Made by a program: the position numbers and the translations under genes. DNA of 64,000 nt from NCBI RefSeq assembly GCF_040546765.1, contig NZ_JBEPOK010000001.1, forward strand, positions 3,534,001 to 3,598,000, given 5' to 3'. Below the pieces are notes generated by a model. The model was not told the origin of the DNA. It saw nothing but the letters and a program-made list of their open reading frames with translations, and searched no databases. The stretch comes from Arthrobacter sp. OAP107. GTDB lineage: Bacteria > Actinomycetota > Actinomycetes > Actinomycetales > Micrococcaceae. This document shows, one piece after another, positions 43,493 to 51,620 of the stretch; position 1 is the first letter of the stretch, and the number at the start of each line of letters is the position of its first letter.

Positions 43493-44214
43493 GGTTCTCC
43501 TCGGTTGTCGTCGCCGTCCTGTTTATCGGAGCCGGGGTCTCCAGGACTCGGGTTCTCAGGCATTAGGTTCCCCAGGATGAGGCGGTGGGCGGCGGCCAGC
43601 AGCGATTCCGCGGCCGGCCTTGCCGCCCATTCTTCCTGCCAGCCGGAGCGGAGGACGGCCCGGCTCACCGACTGTTCACTGATTCCCAGTTCCCCGGCGA
43701 CCTGTTTCTGCAGTCCGTGGCGTCCAGGACCCTGCCCGGAACGGGTCCCGCTCTTCGCCCGGAGGGCGTCCACTACGCGCCACTGGGCCTCCGTCCGGTC
43801 CTGCACCAGCCTTCCGACCAGCCGCAGCACTGCCTCCGCGTTGGCGCACGCCGTGGCGGCCTCGCTGTCGCGGCTCCCTGCAACCACCGCCGCGGGGACA
43901 TGGCTCGCGGCTGATTTGGCCCGTTCCACGGCCCGGCGCGCAGCGACAAAGGCGGGTCCGGATCCTTCCCGTGGGCTGGCCTCCGGCGCCAGGGTTCCCG
44001 GGCCCACGCCGATTCCCACGTACCAGTGGCCGCTCCGCAGGGCATGCAGAGCCACGTCAACCACGAGTGCCGGGTCCTGAAGAACCCCCTGCACTTCGTC
44101 GCCGACGGAGCGTTCGAAGCGGACACCATAGTGGCTGCCGAGGTCTCCGAGGAGCTCAGGCACCCTGTCCACGTCATGGCTGCTGCCACGCTGGTCGATG
44201 GTCAGAACGTACAT
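43489..44214 (-). CDS. SatD-family protein
   Basis: 241 residues. Seen: the N-terminal TIDQRGSSHDVDRVPELL and SVGDEVQGVLQDP, the conserved core of SatD (PF16264), and a predicted C-terminal helix-turn-helix (LQKQVAGELGISEQSVSRAV). The HTH suggests nucleic-acid binding or a regulatory role. In streptococci SatD belongs to an acid-tolerance/secretion locus; that role cannot be transferred here. ATG at 44214 is next to a -10-like element, so the transcript may be leaderless. Confidence 0.82.
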   Translation of the reverse strand: MYVLTIDQRGSSHDVDRVPELLGDLGSHYGVRFERSVGDEVQGVLQDPALVVDVALHALRSGHWYVGIGVGPGTLAPEASPREGSGPAFVAARRAVERAKSAASHVPAAVVAGSRDSEAATACANAEAVLRLVGRLVQDRTEAQWRVVDALRAKSGTRSGQGPGRHGLQKQVAGELGISEQSVSRAVLRSGWQEEWAARPAAESLLAAAHRLILGNLMPENPSPGDPGSDKQDGDDNRGEP

Positions 44215-44220
44215 GGCTAA

Positions 44221-44249
44221 ACCATATCCAGCCTATATTTACAAATCAA
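44221..44249 (-). promoter_or_regulatory. Putative leaderless promoter of the SatD operon
   Basis: On the minus strand TTGATT (44244-44249) and TATGGT (44221-44226) are 17 nt apart. The ATG at 44214 follows the -10 by 6 nt. The 87-bp gap is markedly AT-rich compared with the rest of the window. Confidence 0.5.
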
Positions 44250-44257
44250 TCATTCCG

Positions 44258-44307
44258 GGCTGATTTTTGCCTATCAGCCAGAAAAAGGTGATCTATGAAC
44301 ATCAGCC
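44258..44307. repeat. Three GGCTGAT motifs upstream of the SatD gene
   Basis: GGCTGAT (44258-44264) pairs with ATCAGCC (44273-44279) as a perfect 7-bp inverted repeat with an 8-nt loop. A third ATCAGCC is at 44301-44307, overlapping the rseP stop. They may be an operator or a weak terminator for rseP. Confidence 0.55.
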
Positions 44308-45633
44308 AAACAAATTCACCGGCTTCACGATGTCCGCGTAGATCAGCAGCGCGCCCATGCCCATGAGCAGCGCGGCCACCACGTAGGTCACCGGCAGCAG
44401 CTTCGCGATGTCAAAGGCGCCCGGATCCGGTTTCCCGAAAAGCCTGGCCACCCGCCGCCGCACGGCCTCGTACAGTGCACCGGCGACGTGTCCGCCGTCG
44501 AGCGGGAGCAACGGGATCAGGTTGAATACGGCAAGGGCAAAGTTCAGCCCGGCGAGCAGTCCCACCAAGGCGGCCAGCCGCGCCTGGGCGGGGACTTCCT
44601 CCATGGCGGCCACCTCGCCCGCCACGCGGCCCACGCCCACCACACTGATGGGGCCGTTGGGGTCGCGGGGTTCTTCGCTGAACGCCGCCTTGGCAACGCC
44701 AACTACCCGGGACGGCAGGTTGAGCACCACCCCGGCCACCTGCTTGATGTTCTCCCCTGCCATGGGCAGGACGGTCGACGCCGGCTGGGGAACCAGGGCG
44801 GTCTGCGCACCGATGCCAAGGAAGCCGACGTCCTGGTACAGGAGCTTTCCGGCGTCGTCCTTCGCCTGGCGCCCGTCCGCTCCGACCACCGGGCGTGCGG
44901 ACAGGACAGGCGTGACGGTGCTGGTCACCGGCGAACCGTTGCGCTCCACGGTGATGGACACTTCCTTGCCGGCCGAAGCCCGGATCCAGCCCGTCAGCTG
45001 GTCCCAGCTGGTGACTGGTTTCCCGTCGAAGGCCGTGATGACGTCATTGGGCTTGAGCTGGGCTGCAGCTGCCGGCGTCGGCTTGCAGTCCGCAGAGTTT
45101 GGGTCGACGGTCTCGCCCGCCTTCACCTGGCACTTTGAAACATCGGCGATGGTGGTGGTGGGCTCGGAAATGCCGAAGCCCATGAGCAGCACTGCCGTCA
45201 GCACGAGGCCGATCAGCAGGTTCATGGCCGGGCCGCCGAGCATGATGATGATCTTCTTCCAGACCGGGAGCCCGTAGAACACACGGTGCTCATCCCCGGG
45301 TCCCACATCCTCATGCGCCATGGAGCGGGCCTCACTGGCCAGCGTCTGGAACATGCCGGTGCTAGACGGACGCACTGAACCGTCCTCCTTGTTGGGCGGG
45401 TACATGCCGATCATCGACACGTAGCCGCCCAGCGGCAGCGCCTTGAAGCCGTACTCGGTCTCGCCCTTTTTGGTCGACCAGAGGGTGGGGCCGAAGCCGA
45501 TCATGTACTTGGTGACACGCACCTTGAACAGCTTGGCGGGCACCAGGTGGCCCACCTCATGCAGCGCAATCGATACCGCGATGCCGACCGCCACAAAGAC
45601 GACACCAAGGATGAAGAGGATGACGGGACTCAT
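44302..45633 (-). CDS. rseP: Site-2 intramembrane metalloprotease (RseP/Rip1)
   Basis: 443 residues. M50 zinc protease that cleaves anti-sigma factors and other membrane substrates. Seen: HEVGH at 25-29, a PDZ domain near 180-260 (LKPNDVITAFDGKPVTSWDQL), and the second zinc ligand in NLIPLLPLDGGH; four membrane helices. It follows dxr by 19 nt, as Rip1 does in mycobacteria. Confidence 0.95.
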   Translation of the reverse strand: MSPVILFILGVVFVAVGIAVSIALHEVGHLVPAKLFKVRVTKYMIGFGPTLWSTKKGETEYGFKALPLGGYVSMIGMYPPNKEDGSVRPSSTGMFQTLASEARSMAHEDVGPGDEHRVFYGLPVWKKIIIMLGGPAMNLLIGLVLTAVLLMGFGISEPTTTIADVSKCQVKAGETVDPNSADCKPTPAAAAQLKPNDVITAFDGKPVTSWDQLTGWIRASAGKEVSITVERNGSPVTSTVTPVLSARPVVGADGRQAKDDAGKLLYQDVGFLGIGAQTALVPQPASTVLPMAGENIKQVAGVVLNLPSRVVGVAKAAFSEEPRDPNGPISVVGVGRVAGEVAAMEEVPAQARLAALVGLLAGLNFALAVFNLIPLLPLDGGHVAGALYEAVRRRVARLFGKPDPGAFDIAKLLPVTYVVAALLMGMGALLIYADIVKPVNLFG

Positions 45634-45652
45634 GCTTCAGATCTACTGCTTC

Positions 45653-46867
45653 CTAGAGACTGCTCACTGCTAAACGTTCGTGGGTGCGCGCACGTGCCCA
45701 TTTCTCAGCATCGAGCACGGATCCGACCGTCAGCCCGGAGGAACCCGAGTGTTCGCTGAGGATGGCCTCGATAGTGTCCACGATGCGCGTGAACCGGATG
45801 TGCCCGGCGTGGAAGGCCGTCACGGCTTCTTCATTGGCGGCGTTGAACACTGCGGGATAGGTGCTTCCCTGCCGCGCGGCGTCCTTGGCCAGCCGAACGG
45901 CGGGGAACGCGGTGGAGTCCAGCGGCTCGAACGTCCAGCTGGTGGCGCGCGTCCAGTCGCAGGGGGCTGCGGCGTGGGGAACCCGGTCAGGCCAGCCCAG
46001 GCCAAGTGCGATCGGCAGGCGCATGTCCGGCGGCGACGCCTGGGCGATGGTGGAACCGTCCACGAACTGCACCATCGAGTGGATCACGGACTGCGGATGG
46101 ACCACGACGTCGATCCTGTCCAGCGGGATGTCGAAGAGCAGGTGCGCCTCGATGACTTCAAGGCCCTTGTTCACCAGACTGGCGGAGTTGGTGGTGACCA
46201 TCAGGCCCATGTCCCACGTGGGGTGCGCCAGCGCCTCCTCGGGCGTCACGGCGAAGAGCTGTTCGCGGGTCCGGCCGCGGAAGGGGCCGCCCGAGGCAGT
46301 CAGGATGAGTTTCTCCACTTCTGCAGCGGTCCCGGAGCGCAGGCACTGGGCAATGGCGGAGTGCTCGGAGTCAACCGGCACGATCTGTCCGTCCGCGGCG
46401 GCGGCCTTGACCAGGGAACCGCCAACGATCAGGGACTCCTTGTTGGCCAGCGCCAGGGTGGCGCCGGATTCCAGCGCGGCGAGCGTGGGCGCCAGCCCGA
46501 TCGAGCCCGTGATGCCGTTGAGCACCACGTCCGCCTTCACGGCGGCGATGGTGGTTGAGGCGTCGGGTCCGGCGATGATCTCGGGACGGTACTCGCGCAA
46601 CCCGGCCGCACGGGCGGCGTCGTTGATCAGGGCCCGGAGGCGTCCGGGATCGCCTTCGGCGATGCCCACGGCACCGGCACGGGTGTGCACGGCCTGCCGG
46701 GCAAGAAGTTCGAGGTTGCCGCCCCCGGCGCTCAGCGCCACGACCTCAAAAAGGTGAGGCGCGCCGTCGACGACGTCAATCGCCTGGGTGCCGATGGAAC
46801 CGGTGGATCCGAGAATGACGATGGTGCGCGGCTGGCTGGCTGGACGGCTGGAGCCGGAAGTCTGCAT
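45653..46867 (-). CDS. dxr: 1-deoxy-D-xylulose 5-phosphate reductoisomerase
   Basis: 404 residues. Second step of the MEP isoprenoid pathway, NADPH and metal-dependent. Seen: GSTGSIG (20-26), ANKESLIVGG, VDSEHSAI and ASGGPFRGR, plus the C-terminal dimerisation helices (NAANEEAVTAFHAG). ATG at 46867. Confidence 0.97.
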   Translation of the reverse strand: MQTSGSSRPASQPRTIVILGSTGSIGTQAIDVVDGAPHLFEVVALSAGGGNLELLARQAVHTRAGAVGIAEGDPGRLRALINDAARAAGLREYRPEIIAGPDASTTIAAVKADVVLNGITGSIGLAPTLAALESGATLALANKESLIVGGSLVKAAAADGQIVPVDSEHSAIAQCLRSGTAAEVEKLILTASGGPFRGRTREQLFAVTPEEALAHPTWDMGLMVTTNSASLVNKGLEVIEAHLLFDIPLDRIDVVVHPQSVIHSMVQFVDGSTIAQASPPDMRLPIALGLGWPDRVPHAAAPCDWTRATSWTFEPLDSTAFPAVRLAKDAARQGSTYPAVFNAANEEAVTAFHAGHIRFTRIVDTIEAILSEHSGSSGLTVGSVLDAEKWARARTHERLAVSSL

Positions 46868-46938
46868 GGCTTAAGTATCCCGCACCGCCGGTGGCCGACG
46901 GACGGGGACGCGGGATCCAAAGGGCGGCCGGCAGCACC

Positions 46939-46966
46939 TTGACGCGCTTCCGCGCCGGGGTAACGT
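46939..46966 (+). promoter_or_regulatory. Putative promoter of the lipase-maturation-factor-like gene
   Basis: TTGACG (46939-46944) and TAACGT (46961-46966) with a 16-nt spacer. The transcription start predicted 7-8 nt downstream coincides with the GTG at 46974, which would give a leaderless mRNA. Confidence 0.5.
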
Positions 46967-46973
46967 GGTGCCC

Positions 46974-48419
46974 GTGGACTGGGCCGCATGGTTCGATGCG
47001 CCGGACTATGAATTCGCCCGGCAGGTGCTGCAGCGCGGTGTCGCCGCACTCTATTTTGTTGCGTTCCTCTCCTCCCTCAACCAGTTCCCCGCCCTTCTCG
47101 GCGAGCGCGGGCTCCTTCCTGTTCCGGACTATCTGAAATCCTTTAGCCGGATGCGCAGGCCCACGTTGTTCCGCTGGCGCTACTCAGACCGGCTGTTCCG
47201 GGCCGTCTGCGCAGTGGGTCTGGTCATCTCCGGCGTTCTGGTCCTCGGTCTCCCCCAGCTGGGCCCGCCCTGGCTGCCGCTGATCGCGTTCCTGGCGCTG
47301 TGGCTGCTGTACATGTCGGTGGTCAACGTGGGCCAGACGTTTTATGGGTTCGGCTGGGAGATGCTGCTGCTGGAGGCAGGCTTCACCGTGGCCTTCCTGG
47401 GATCAGACCAGACCGATCCCCCGCGGACCATCCTGATCCTCGTGGCCTGGCTGGTGTTCCGGCTGGAATTCGGTGCCGGCATGATCAAGATCCGCGGCGG
47501 CCGCGAGTGGCGTGACCTCACCGCGCTGTACTACCACCACGAGACCCAGCCGATGCCCGGCCCCCTGAGCCGGCAGGCGCATCTGCTGCCGAAGCCCTTC
47601 CACCGGCTGGAGGTGGTGGGTAACCACTTCGCCCAGCTCGTGGTGCCGTTCTTCCTCTTCGCACCCCAGCCGCTGGGCAGCATCGCGGCGGGCATCATCA
47701 TCTTCACCCAGCTGTGGCTGGTGGCCAGCGGCAATTTTGCGTGGCTGAACTGGATAGCGATCGTGCTGGCCTTCGCCGGCGTCAGCGATACCGTGGCGCA
47801 CGCGGTGCTCCCGGTCATTCCGCTGGACTGGCACACCACCGGGGAGACGCCGCTGTGGTGGCTTCTCATCACGCTGGCCGCGTCGCTGCTCCTGGTGGTG
47901 CTGAGCTACTGGCCCATCCGCAACCTGTTCTCCCAGTACCAGCTGATGAACGCCAGCTTCAACCGCTGGCAGCTGGTGAACACCTACGGTGCGTTCGGCA
48001 CGGTAACCAAGCAGCGCATCGAGGTGGCGGTGGAGGGCACCCTGGACGAGGAGCCGGACGCGGCGGCCGACTGGCGCGAGTACGGGTTCAAGGGAAAACC
48101 CGGCGACGTGCACCGGCTCCCCCGCCAGTGGGCTCCCTACCATCTGCGGCTGGACTGGCTCATGTGGTTCCTGCCCCTGCGCACGGTCCACGAGGAATGG
48201 TTCTACGCCTTCCTCGGCAAGCTCCTTGAGGCGGACGCAGCCATGCTGCGACTGCTGCGCTATGACCCGTTCGACGGCGAGCGCCCCCGCTGGGTGCGCG
48301 CCCGCACCTACCTCTACCGCTTCGCCACCCGGGCGGAGTTCCGGGAAACCGGCCAGCGCTGGATCCGGACGCCGCTCTATGAAGCGATCCCGCCCATTTC
48401 CCTGCGGGCAGGCAAATAA
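46974..48419 (+). CDS. Lipase maturation factor-like membrane protein
   Basis: 481 residues with seven or so membrane helices. Seen: WFDAPDYEFARQVLQRGVAALY, EFGAGMIKIRGGREWRDLTALYYHHETQP, FNRWQLVNTYGAFGTVTKQR and RQWAPYHLRLDWLMWFLPL, the hallmarks of the LMF family (IPR009613 type). Vertebrate LMF1 helps fold lipases in the ER; the bacterial role is unknown. GTG 46974 is preferred because of the promoter; GTGs at 46965 and 46968 are alternatives. Confidence 0.85.
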   Translation: MDWAAWFDAPDYEFARQVLQRGVAALYFVAFLSSLNQFPALLGERGLLPVPDYLKSFSRMRRPTLFRWRYSDRLFRAVCAVGLVISGVLVLGLPQLGPPWLPLIAFLALWLLYMSVVNVGQTFYGFGWEMLLLEAGFTVAFLGSDQTDPPRTILILVAWLVFRLEFGAGMIKIRGGREWRDLTALYYHHETQPMPGPLSRQAHLLPKPFHRLEVVGNHFAQLVVPFFLFAPQPLGSIAAGIIIFTQLWLVASGNFAWLNWIAIVLAFAGVSDTVAHAVLPVIPLDWHTTGETPLWWLLITLAASLLLVVLSYWPIRNLFSQYQLMNASFNRWQLVNTYGAFGTVTKQRIEVAVEGTLDEEPDAAADWREYGFKGKPGDVHRLPRQWAPYHLRLDWLMWFLPLRTVHEEWFYAFLGKLLEADAAMLRLLRYDPFDGERPRWVRARTYLYRFATRAEFRETGQRWIRTPLYEAIPPISLRAGK

Positions 48420-48482
48420 CCGCTGCCGGACATACGCCGTCCGGCAGACAGGGGCTCCGACGGCCGGCTCCGACGGCGGCTG

Positions 48483-48578
48483 CCAGACTGCTTGGCGGCC
48501 AGACTGCTTGGCGGCCAGACTGCTTGGCGGCCAGACTGCTTGGCGGCCAGACTGCTTGGGTGCCAGACTGCTTGGTTG
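48483..48578. repeat. 16-bp tandem repeat, six copies
   Basis: Six head-to-tail units of ccagactgcttggcgg. Units 1-4 (48483-48546) are identical; units 5 and 6 (48547-48578) differ only in the last 3-4 bases. It lies 7 bp beyond the citE stop and 63 bp beyond the LMF-like gene stop, between convergent genes. No spacers, so not a CRISPR. Confidence 0.9.
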
Positions 48579-48585
48579 TGCGAGG

Positions 48586-49416
48586 CTACCGGGCCCTGCG
48601 GAGCACCGACTCCGCGTGCCGCAGGATGGGGCCATCGATCATCCGGCCCTGGTATTGGAACACGCCGGTCCCGGCTTCCTTTGCCGCCTCCAGCAGGTGC
48701 GTGGCCGCGGCAATGTCCTCGCCCGAGGGCGCATAGGCGGCCCGAACGGCGGCCACCTGGCTGGGGTGGATGCAGGCTTTGGAGCCGAACCCGGACGCGG
48801 CGGCATCCCGGGCCTCCGCCGCGAGCCCGTCAAGGTCCGGAATGTTCACGTAGACGGCATCGACGGCCTGCTTGCCGGCGGCACCGGCTGCCAGCAGCAC
48901 GGAGGAGCGGGCGTGCAGTGCAACGGCGCGGTAGCCGCCGTCGTCGTTCCTGCTGGACGTGCCGCCGAGGGAGGCGAGCAGGTCTTCCGCCCCCCACATC
49001 ATGGCCACCACGTTCGGTTCAGCGGCAATGGCGGGTGCGTGGACCACGCCCGCGGCCGTCTCGCACAGGGCAATCACGTGGAAGTCCGGCAAAGCCCGGA
49101 GGTGGCTGGCACTCTCCGCTTTGGCGAGCATGACGGTGCGGTAGGGCGTGTGGGCCAGGCAGTGCAGGTCCTTCTCGAAGTCCTCCGTGCCGGCCGGGTT
49201 GATCCTGATGATGGTCCGGCTGGGGTCGAGTTCCGGGCCCTCGCCGGAGCCGCCGAGCTGGGCCAGGATGGCGCCCCGTGCCCGCTGCTTGTCCGGCGCG
49301 GCCACGGCATCCTCGAGGTCCAGGATGACGGCGTCGGCACGCTCGGCGGCCTTTTGGAAGCGTTCGGGACGGTCGGCAGGGCAGAAAAGCAGGGCGGGGC
49401 CCATCACAAAAGTCAT
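48586..49416 (-). CDS. CitE-type CoA ester lyase (leucine/itaconate pathway)
   Basis: 276 residues. HpcH/HpaI-CitE fold. Seen: VILDLEDAVAAPDKQRARG (metal-binding Glu/Asp), RINPAGTEDFEKDL, ALCETAAGVVHAPAIA, WGAEDLLASLGG and GFGSKACIHPSQV. The last gene of the cluster. Its M. tuberculosis counterpart Rv2498c, in the same gene order, was shown to cleave (R)-HMG-CoA and (S)-citramalyl-CoA; the same is inferred here because no HMG-CoA lyase gene is present. Confidence 0.88.
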   Translation of the reverse strand: MTFVMGPALLFCPADRPERFQKAAERADAVILDLEDAVAAPDKQRARGAILAQLGGSGEGPELDPSRTIIRINPAGTEDFEKDLHCLAHTPYRTVMLAKAESASHLRALPDFHVIALCETAAGVVHAPAIAAEPNVVAMMWGAEDLLASLGGTSSRNDDGGYRAVALHARSSVLLAAGAAGKQAVDAVYVNIPDLDGLAAEARDAAASGFGSKACIHPSQVAAVRAAYAPSGEDIAAATHLLEAAKEAGTGVFQYQGRMIDGPILRHAESVLRRAR

Positions 49417-49431
49417 AGCTCCATTGTCCGA

Positions 49432-49983
49432 TTATTTGCCCCGCTGCGCCTCTATATGCGCCTCGCGCGTCCACATCAGGCAGCTCCGTGTGGCCAGTGC
49501 AACCACGGTTCCGTCCTGGTTGCGGCCGGTGTGCTGCATGGTGACCACGCCCTGCCCGGGCCGTGACCCGGAACGCCGTTTGCCGGTGATGACGGTCTCC
49601 GTATACAGCGTGTCGCCGTGGTAGAGCGGGTGCGGGAAGGAGACGTCGGTAAGCCCCAGCTGCGCAATGATGGTCCCCTGCGTCAGCTGGCCGACGGACT
49701 GCCCCACCACCGTGGCCAGCGTGAACATGGAGTTGACCAGCCGCTGGCCGAAGGGCTGCCCCGCACTCCAGGCCGCGTCCAGGTGCAGCCCCTGCGTGTT
49801 CATGGTCATGGTGGTGAACAGCACGTTGTCTGTCTCCGTGACGGTGCGCCCGGGCCGGTGGGCGTAGACGACGTCTTCCTCGAGTTCCTCGAAGTAGAGT
49901 CCGCGCTGCTCGACGACGCGGGCGCCGCCACTGGTGGAGTCCGCCGAAACCCCGGCAGCACTCTGTTCAGGCTTGGGCGTCAT
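49432..49983 (-). CDS. MaoC-family enoyl-CoA hydratase
   Basis: 183 residues. Hot-dog fold hydratase. Seen: FEELEEDVVYAHRPGRTVTETDN, TMTMNTQGLHLDAAWS (with the Asn/His equivalents of the MaoC active site), and GLTDVSFPHPLYHGDTLY. The order citE-maoC-scoB-scoA matches Rv2498c-Rv2499c and scoB-scoA, where the MaoC enzyme hydrates methylglutaconyl-/itaconyl-CoA. It overlaps scoB by 4 nt (49980-49983). Confidence 0.87.
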   Translation of the reverse strand: MTPKPEQSAAGVSADSTSGGARVVEQRGLYFEELEEDVVYAHRPGRTVTETDNVLFTTMTMNTQGLHLDAAWSAGQPFGQRLVNSMFTLATVVGQSVGQLTQGTIIAQLGLTDVSFPHPLYHGDTLYTETVITGKRRSGSRPGQGVVTMQHTGRNQDGTVVALATRSCLMWTREAHIEAQRGK

Positions 49984-50720
49984 ACGGTGAGTTCCTGGTC
50001 TTCCTCGTACAGCTCCGCGCCGGTGGCCGCGGCAACATCCTCCGCCGACACGTTGGGGGCGAGTTCGCGCAGGACCAGGCCGTCGGGGGTCACGTCGAGG
50101 ACGGCGAGGTCGGTGATGATCCGATCCACGCAGGCCTTGCCCGTCAACGGCAGGGAGCAGCGGTCCACGATCTTCGGCTTCCCGCTGCGGTCCACGTGCT
50201 CCATCATGACAATCACTTTCTTGGCGCCGAAGACCAGGTCCATGGCACCGCCCATACCCTTGACCATCTTTCCGGGGATCATCCAGTTGGCGAGGTCCCC
50301 GTTGGCTGCCACCTCCATGGCGCCGAGCACGGCCACGTCCACATGTCCGCCGCGGATCATGCCGAAGGACTGGGCGGAGTCGAAGAACGCCGCGCCCTTG
50401 TTGACGGTGACGGTCTCCTTGCCGGCGTTGATCAGGTCCGGATCCACCTCGTCCTCGCCGGGGTAGGGCCCGACGCCGAGGATGCCGTTCTCGGAGTGCA
50501 GGACCACCTCGACGCCGGCCGGGATGTAATTGGGGATCAGGGTGGGCATGCCGATACCGAGGTTGACGTACTGGCCGTTGCTGAGCTCCTGGGCCACCCG
50601 GGCGGCGAGCTCATTGCGGGTCCAGCCCTTCCCCTCCGGGTGGGAGGATGCGGCCCGGCGGTACTCGTGCCGGACGGCCTCGGGGCGGGGCGGCTCCCCC
50701 TGTGCGCTGTTCAGGTCCAT
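49980..50720 (-). CDS. scoB: 3-oxoacid CoA-transferase subunit B
   Basis: 246 residues. Seen: NGQYVNLGIGMPTLIPNYI and the catalytic Glu motif HSENGILGVGPYP, then GMGGAMDLVFGAKKVIVMMEH. Moves CoA from succinyl-CoA to acetoacetate or another acid, which would activate itaconate or dispose of acetoacetate. Two nt separate it from scoA. Confidence 0.93.
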   Translation of the reverse strand: MDLNSAQGEPPRPEAVRHEYRRAASSHPEGKGWTRNELAARVAQELSNGQYVNLGIGMPTLIPNYIPAGVEVVLHSENGILGVGPYPGEDEVDPDLINAGKETVTVNKGAAFFDSAQSFGMIRGGHVDVAVLGAMEVAANGDLANWMIPGKMVKGMGGAMDLVFGAKKVIVMMEHVDRSGKPKIVDRCSLPLTGKACVDRIITDLAVLDVTPDGLVLRELAPNVSAEDVAAATGAELYEEDQELTV

Positions 50721-50722
50721 GG

Positions 50723-51565
50723 CTACGCTCCTGCCTGTTCGGTGGTGCCGGTGGTGCCCGCCGCGGCTGTGGTTCCTGCGGTGCCGGCATTGCCCGGCTG
50801 GCCCGCCGACGCAGCTGACAGTGCTACGGTCCGTTTCTCAATGCGTTTCTCGGACTCGGGCACCACGACCACCCGCTGGACGAAGATGCCCGGCAGGTGG
50901 ACGTGTTCGGGGTCCAGCTCGCCCGGTTCCACGAGTTCCTCCACCTCCGCGATGGTGATCCGTCCAGCCATGGCGCAGAGCGGGTTGAAGTTCATGGCGG
51001 TGGCATGGAAGACCAGGTTCCCGTGGCGGTCGCCCTTCCAGGCGTGGACTAGCCCGTAGTCGGGGGTGAGGGATTCCTCCAGGACGTAATCGACGCCGTC
51101 GAAGCTCCGCACCTCCTTGGCCGGCGACGCGATGGCGATGCCGCCGTCGGCGTCGTACTTTTGCGGCAGGCCGCCGTCGGACACCTGGGTCCCCACGCCC
51201 GCCTTCGTGTAGAAGGCGGGGATGCCGGCGCCGCCGGCACGCAGCTTCTCGGCCAGGGTGCCCTGGGGGGTCAGGACCACCTCCAGTTCACCGGCGAGGT
51301 ACTGCCGGGCGAACTCCTTGTTCTCCCCCACGTACGAGCTGACGGTACGGCGGATCCGGCCGTCCCGGAGGAGGATGCCCAGGCCCCAGTCGTCCACGCC
51401 GCAGTTGTTGCTCACGGTCTCCAGGTCCCTGGTGCCGCGGCGGTGCAGGGCATCGATGAGCGCCACCGGGATGCCGCACAGTCCAAAACCCCCGACGGCG
51501 AGGGACGCACCGTCGGATATGTCGGCGACCGCTTCGTCAGCGCTGGCAACAACCTTGTCAATCAT
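50723..51565 (-). CDS. scoA: 3-oxoacid CoA-transferase subunit A
   Basis: 280 residues. Seen: DISDGASLAVGGFGLCGIPVALIDAL (CoA-transferase signature GGFGLCG), VSNNCGVDDWGLGILL and AWKGDRHGNLVF. The C-terminal ~40 residues are a Gly/Thr/Ala tail absent from most homologues. ATG 51565 follows AAAGGA with 6-nt spacing; an in-frame start 24 nt upstream is less likely. Confidence 0.93.
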   Translation of the reverse strand: MIDKVVASADEAVADISDGASLAVGGFGLCGIPVALIDALHRRGTRDLETVSNNCGVDDWGLGILLRDGRIRRTVSSYVGENKEFARQYLAGELEVVLTPQGTLAEKLRAGGAGIPAFYTKAGVGTQVSDGGLPQKYDADGGIAIASPAKEVRSFDGVDYVLEESLTPDYGLVHAWKGDRHGNLVFHATAMNFNPLCAMAGRITIAEVEELVEPGELDPEHVHLPGIFVQRVVVVPESEKRIEKRTVALSAASAGQPGNAGTAGTTAAAGTTGTTEQAGA

Positions 51566-51620
51566 CGTTGATCCTTTCGGCGTCTCCACAGACTCTCGAC
51601 AGACACGGCCACCGGGCCTG

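Noticed and set aside
48483..48578. Possible CRISPR array
   Set aside because: 16-bp units are contiguous with no spacers and no cas genes are near.
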